From the NCBI GenBank assembly GCA_001600615.1, contig BCKK01000001.1, forward strand, positions 177,641 through 241,640: a stretch of DNA of 64,000 bases, read 5' to 3'. Below are positions 59,655-64,000 of this stretch, one piece after another. The notes beneath the pieces are model-generated. The model worked only from the letters and a program-made list of their open reading frames with translations, searched no databases and was not told where the DNA came from. A program made the translations under genes and the position numbers. Source of the stretch: Dioszegia crocea (Eukaryota > Basidiomycota > Tremellomycetes > Tremellales > Bulleribasidiaceae). How positions within the stretch are numbered: the first letter of the stretch is position 1; every line of letters starts with the position of its first letter.

Positions 59655-60065
59655 CTACGTGAGCAGGCTGTCAAACTGAGACGTCAACATCAAAGGTATG
59701 CCTCTGCGCGCGGTGTTTGACAGGTCACCGGGGACCCCAGACATGAAGGGTACGCTGCTTCGGCGTCTTTCAGTATTCCCGAGTGTGGCAGTATGAGCGG
59801 CTCGACAGTTGTCTCTGTGCGACCAGGTAGAAGGGCCTTGAAATGTGAAGAAAGGCGCACCGTGATAAGACTGCAAGTCAGTGTTTGGAGCTCTGTCGAC
59901 GAGGGTGACCAGGGTCGTCGAGCTGCAGGACTCCCTGGATCTGGCATCTGATTCAGCGAGAAGCCGGCTCGTTCGCAAGAGCACACTCGCCAAGACGAGT
60001 AATTTGAGGCTTAGCGATCGATGTAGAAGTAAAGCCAAAGTAAAGCTCGAGTGGACGTGAGGCAT
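59655..60065 (-). CDS. Possible small secreted protein, upstream partner of copy 2
   Basis: From ATG 60065 the frame encodes 136 residues. It starts MPHVHSSFTLALLLHRSLSL, then KLLVLASVLL, which could be a signal peptide or one membrane helix. The remainder is Ser/Arg/Thr-rich, including VPFMSGVPGDLSN. A truncated relative lies at about 57960-58190, next to the other copy of the cassette, and the DNA similarity extends past the stop. Codon use is less regular than in firm genes, so translation is uncertain. Confidence 0.35.
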   Translation of the reverse strand: MPHVHSSFTLALLLHRSLSLKLLVLASVLLRTSRLLAESDARSRESCSSTTLVTLVDRAPNTDLQSYHGAPFFTFQGPSTWSHRDNCRAAHTATLGNTERRRSSVPFMSGVPGDLSNTARRGIPLMLTSQFDSLLT

Positions 60066-60319
60066 GTTTGGCGGGGCGATACATGGGGGGAGCGTTTACG
60101 TCTCTGCCGTTCTCCCCCTCTACATCCTATAGCTAGGTAGACCTAGTACAAGAGCAATACATTTGGCCTAATTCATAAGAAGCTATAAGACTAGAGGATT
60201 AGGCTATCCGACTATTCTACCAACACTACGTCTACCCGCATTCTAACTTTCCAGAAGATTACAAATATGGGTTCAAAACTTCAGCCTTTCAACTCATTGC
60301 CTGCCTCTCCGCTTACCGC

Positions 60320-63300
60320 CTAATGGAACAGCTTCTTCTTCTTGGGCTCATCCTGAACTACCTTGATGTGGGTATGCGTCACCTTCTCCCCCTTTGCTCG
60401 GGCATGGCTACAGCATTCGATCCTCTGCACCCACTCATCTCCATCGTCCTCTTCGCCATCGTTGATCCCGGTGATCTCCGAAGGGGGTAGGCCGAGGTTA
60501 CCCCCACACTCTGAACTACCACATGAACACATCATGTCATCCTTGCCTCGACCCACCAAGAGATCCGAGAGCGTACATCGTATAGACGGCTCAACAGCCA
60601 GCATACGCATGACGGCCGATCGACTTTCTCTAGGAAGGAGGCGGAAGATGGATTCCGCACCGCCCGAAGTGAATGTCTTGGTGGATGAGATGGAAGCTGC
60701 GCGCTCGCGACGGAGTTGCTGCTCGTGCTGACTGGCTGTGCGGGTAGGGACGGGAGCGTCGAGGGGAGGATTGGGGTTCGTGGCTGATCGTAGCCGGTTG
60801 GGAGCTCGATCGGGGGAGAGGAGGGAGGCAGTCTCAGGTGCGGGCATGGTGCCCTGACGAGGAGGACCACCGGCGACTGATTGGGGAGAAGCGCCAGTGT
60901 TGTAGCGGGAAGTAGGGAGGGAAGAGACGCTATCTCCAGGTTTGGGGAAGTACTTGTCGCTCCGGTCTTTGATATCGCCCGGTGAGTCCTGTAGACGCAG
61001 CGTCACCATACTGGGTGCAATGGACGCGTCATCATCGTCCGTAGACCCGCCAGCTTCGGACGAGTCGACAGAAGACTCCGTCATGGATAGTGATGCGCCG
61101 CGTTGGGGATGGGCGACAGTGGTAGCTGTACCAGCAGTGGTAGTGCGGTAAGGCACAGCGGACGATCCGTCCGTCGCCAACCCATCCCTCCCGCCCTGCC
61201 CACCACCATTGGAAGGGGGAACAAGCACACTTGGTGCCGGCGTCTTTGTCGGCGGCTTCTTGCAAAGCTCAGGATGGGTATTGACATATAGCCTAAAGCT
61301 CATGTCCGCCTTGTAATCGGGAATTTTCCAGGGGAACCGTCGCAAAATCATGCACATGAAGATGATGGCGACGGACCAGACATCGGTGAGTCTTGGATCG
61401 TAAGAGTCCTTCTGCAAGACTTCGGGTGCGAGGTAAGGGTCCGAACCGACCACGCCCGAGGCTGGGATTTGGTGTTTGCCCGGATAGTGGAATACCGTCG
61501 CCGTACCGAAATCGATCAATTTGACAATATTGTCAGGTGTCATGACGCAGTTGTCAAGTTTAAGATCTCGGTGGGCGAGACCCATTGAGTGAAGGTAGTT
61601 TACACCATCGATGATTTGGCGGAAGACGCAGTAGATTTCAGGTCGGGCCATCTTGCCAGACATGACGACGGAGAAGAGGTCATATGGGGCGTATTCCATA
61701 ATCTACATCAGCAATGTCCAAAATTTGGCTCACCTCGTAGTAATGCCCGTGATCACAGACAATATCCACCGTTTCAATCACATTGGTGTGTCGTAAAGTC
61801 ACACCGACGCAAAACTCCGCCGTCACCTTGCGCTGATACTCCTTTTCGGACTCTCCCTGCCTCCTCGGCCTAAACTCCTTGACGGCGTAGGTTGACCCGC
61901 CCTGCTTCTGCGCGCCCTTGATGAGTCTGACCGTCCCGCCTGCGCCAGATCCGAGCACCTTGCCCCACTTGCCGTACTTCTTGGACAGGTGTGCGTGGGT
62001 AGCTTCGTGCAGAGAGGGGTGGGTCAGCGCGACGACGGGGTGGGGGACACCGGGATAGTCTGACGCGTTCTTGGGTGTGGCATTTCCAGGAGTGGCTGTG
62101 GGGGATGCGACGATAGGAGCGTGTGAGGCTACAGGGGTAGGCGCCTGAACAGTCACGTGCGAATCGGTATCGTGCATGCTGAGTGTGGTAGTTCGGCTCG
62201 GCACAGTGGACGAGGCGACACTTTCCGTTGGTGTCTTTGTGCCCGACCTCTTCTTCTTGTCATCCCGGTGATGACCGAAGAAGCTGGCCAGGGAGGAGTG
62301 GGATTTCTCCCCGTCATTGTCTTTGTGGTGGTGACGCATGAAACCGATGAGGTGGTTGGTATGCGCCCCGTGATCATCAGATGTCTGCTTTCGCCTCGGC
62401 GTCGGCGCTTGACTGTGGTCATTGGCAGGAGTGGCCGAACCCGACACGCCATGATCCCCACCGCCAATCCCAAAGAAGCCCTCACCTCGCCTTTGCGCAC
62501 CTGGAGTGTAGGCCCCGGGTGTGTTTGGGGTAGACGTATCGGTCGCATGCGACATGGCAGGAGTGACAAGAGCAGACGGAGCGTGAGAGCCGTGCTTGTC
62601 GTGTTTGTCATGCTTATCATGCTTGTCATGGCCGATAGTGTGGTTGAGGAATCGGCGCAGATCGTGCAGTCGCCCACCGTGATGCTTGGACGTCTGGCGC
62701 GAGGCGGCGGGGCTTGCTCCGGGGGAGTTGGGAGCTGTGGGCGCGGTGAGAGGGTCATGCTGGGGATCGTGGGAGAGTTGGGACCGGCCCCGGTCTTTCT
62801 CTTCGGTAGGGGTGTGGACGGGACTGGTCACTGCGGGAGTAAAGGATAGGCCGGAGGGGATATTCTGGCGTCGCGGTACGGGAGGCTGTGGTGAGGCTTC
62901 ACGGGCTTCGCCAGAGTTGGGAGAGATATCCCGGCTGTGCGGTCGAGCGGGATTGGGCTGGAAGTTAGCTTGGTTCTATTAAAGCGTACAGTCTGATTGA
63001 TCTGGGTGAAGGCGGATAGGCGGGAACGTTTCCTGGAGAGGGAGGAATGGGGAGAGGGAGGATGCAAGAGGTAGATATCGGTGATCATCATGATGAATGT
63101 AGAGAGTAAGGATATGATTGAGAATGAGACGACAGCATAATGCTAGCTTGGCACATCAACAGTCATGGGGATGAATAGGGGTCATGAACCAAACCGAAAG
63201 TATCTTGGCAACTCGCGGGCCGGGTATCCCGGATCATCCACAGAGAGCCAACTCACATCGTCATGCCACAATCCACCGCGACTGTTGACCTTCTTCAACG

Positions 63301-63586
63301 CCCCGCCGTCCGAACCTTCCCAGTGCGGTGCATCGAATGCAACACCGCCATTCCCGCTGGCCGATCTAGAGATGGCCGGAGAACCATACGGGCTCCCGCT
63401 GGGACTTCCGCCCATGGGCGTTTCGGCTGGAGTATTTCCGGTAATCGGTGTAAGGTGCTCGGGCGAGGGCAGGCCATCATGAGAGGTGAGGACGCGGCCA
63501 TGCGCTGTGTGGATAGACAGTCGTCGGTCGCCCGTTCCTGAAAAGTCGAACTTGTGGATCGGGACCGCCGGAGATGAGGAAAGCAT
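60320..63586 (-). CDS. Ser/Thr protein kinase, Hal4/Sat4-NPR1 family
   Basis: This is a fungal-specific kinase of the group that controls nutrient and ion transporters at the plasma membrane. From ATG 63586 ([20 protein letters not shown]) a long disordered N-terminus includes His/Lys/Asp repeats ([15 protein letters not shown]). The kinase domain has [14 protein letters not shown] (glycine loop), YAVKEF (ATP Lys), HRDLKLDN (catalytic), [10 protein letters not shown] (DFG), [11 protein letters not shown] and [15 protein letters not shown] Ser/Pro-rich insert of about 200 residues splits the C-lobe before [18 protein letters not shown]. The C-terminus is Cys/acidic then Lys-rich ([10 protein letters not shown]). 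Introns are 61703-61733 (31 nt) and a long one at 62958-63256 (299 nt). Exact orthology within the family is unresolved. Confidence 0.9.
62595..62630 (-). repeat. Four 9-bp units encoding (DKH)n in the kinase
   Basis: Four near-identical 9-bp units lie in frame in the kinase gene and encode the repeated His-Asp-Lys tripeptide in its disordered N-terminus. Length variation between strains is likely. Confidence 0.85.
62958..63256 (-). other. Long 299-nt intron in the kinase gene
   Basis: The donor follows WHDD and the acceptor (GCTAACTTCCAG) precedes [10 protein letters not shown] in phase. It is far longer than the 31-nt intron in the same gene. It lies near the 5' end of the gene. Confidence 0.7.
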
Positions 63587-64000
63587 GGTGGGGGATATCT
63601 AGGGGTGGGGGAATGGGTCGATAGGGGTCTTTGGGTTATACGGAGGGTGGACCGGGGGCAGTTCGGTCCATAGATGAGATACACAGATGAATAAGGAGGG
63701 TGTGGAGTGAGAATCCAAACCCGCGGCGGGAAGTGTAAGCGAAACTCGACACTCGTGCGCGTTTTGATTCGCTATTGGTTAACGCGATTGTCGATACGGC
63801 GCTTTCAATTGATGGATCTTTCTCGCAGGCCTGAGTGGACGGGCGTGTATAGACAATGAGAATGCTATCTGGGTGTATGCATGAAAAGGAACGATGCACA
63901 AGGGAGCTTTTCCCTCAGTCATTTATAAAAGGGGGGATCAAACAGAAGCTCGGCCTCGGCCTCGGGTGACGTCCCCATTAATTGTGGCGGATCCGCATGC
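63587..64000. promoter_or_regulatory. Promoter side of the kinase gene
   Basis: About 410 bp reach the window end. There is a TGACGTC element at 63968-63974 (CRE-like core) and an AT-rich element CATTTATAAAA near 63920. No second gene can be supported. Confidence 0.45.

Overview
The window is nuclear DNA from a compact basidiomycete yeast, most likely of the Tremellomycetes (the Cryptococcus/Tremella lineage). The grounds are dense genes on both strands, many spliceosomal introns per gene, GTRAGT 5' splice sites with CTRAY branch sites, a tRNA-Asn with a canonical intron, and a fungal gene set (Sub2, Snf5, Mrp51, Hal4/Sat4-type kinase, His7 fusion enzyme, exocyst Sec5). Species cannot be fixed from the sequence alone. 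Most introns are only 29-50 nt, and in many the branch site lies about five bases from the acceptor AG.

Layout. 0.4-7.3 kb: SUB2 and SNF5, divergent. 7.6-8.9 kb: an unrecognised conserved-looking gene. 9.3-12.9 kb: three same-strand members of an unknown, divergent protein family. 13.3-18.2 kb: MRP51 (mitoribosome), UDP-glucose 4-epimerase and a mitochondrial dicarboxylate carrier. 18.7-22.5 kb: two tandem F-box paralogues. 22.5-24.9 kb: gene-poor, with one tRNA-Asn and a possible small Cys-rich gene. 24.9-33.3 kb: F-box-like protein, ALDH7-type dehydrogenase, a Cys-cluster/coiled-coil protein, a repeat-bearing nuclear-type protein, and an FAD amine-oxidase-like protein. 33.8-36.0 kb: acetyl-CoA synthetase. 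36.7-47.4 kb: two tandem full-length ABCB/MDR exporters flanking a DsbA-family thioredoxin-fold gene. 48.0-56.7 kb: NT-C2 protein, Mug135-like protein, HIS7, SEC5. 57.1-60.1 kb: an apparently duplicated two-gene cassette of unknown proteins with a small hidden three-exon gene between the copies. 60.3-63.6 kb: a Hal4/Sat4-like kinase.

The housekeeping genes do not form a pathway cluster. The accessory parts are three lineage-specific tandem families (9-13 kb, 18-22 kb, 57-60 kb) and the transporter pair. The second transporter has two overlapping TCCGCGGR elements in its promoter, matching the ascomycete pleiotropic-drug-response element. The observations most worth checking are the very short introns with nearly fused branch site and acceptor, the 372-nt outlier intron in SUB2, the exon-intron tandem duplication at 31 kb, one-base frame breaks in two genes (about 31.48 kb and 50.145 kb), and the small gene at 58.4-58.9 kb.

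Gene ends, starts and introns were read by eye from codon continuity and family resemblance. Spliced genes are given as one span from start to stop codon, introns included.
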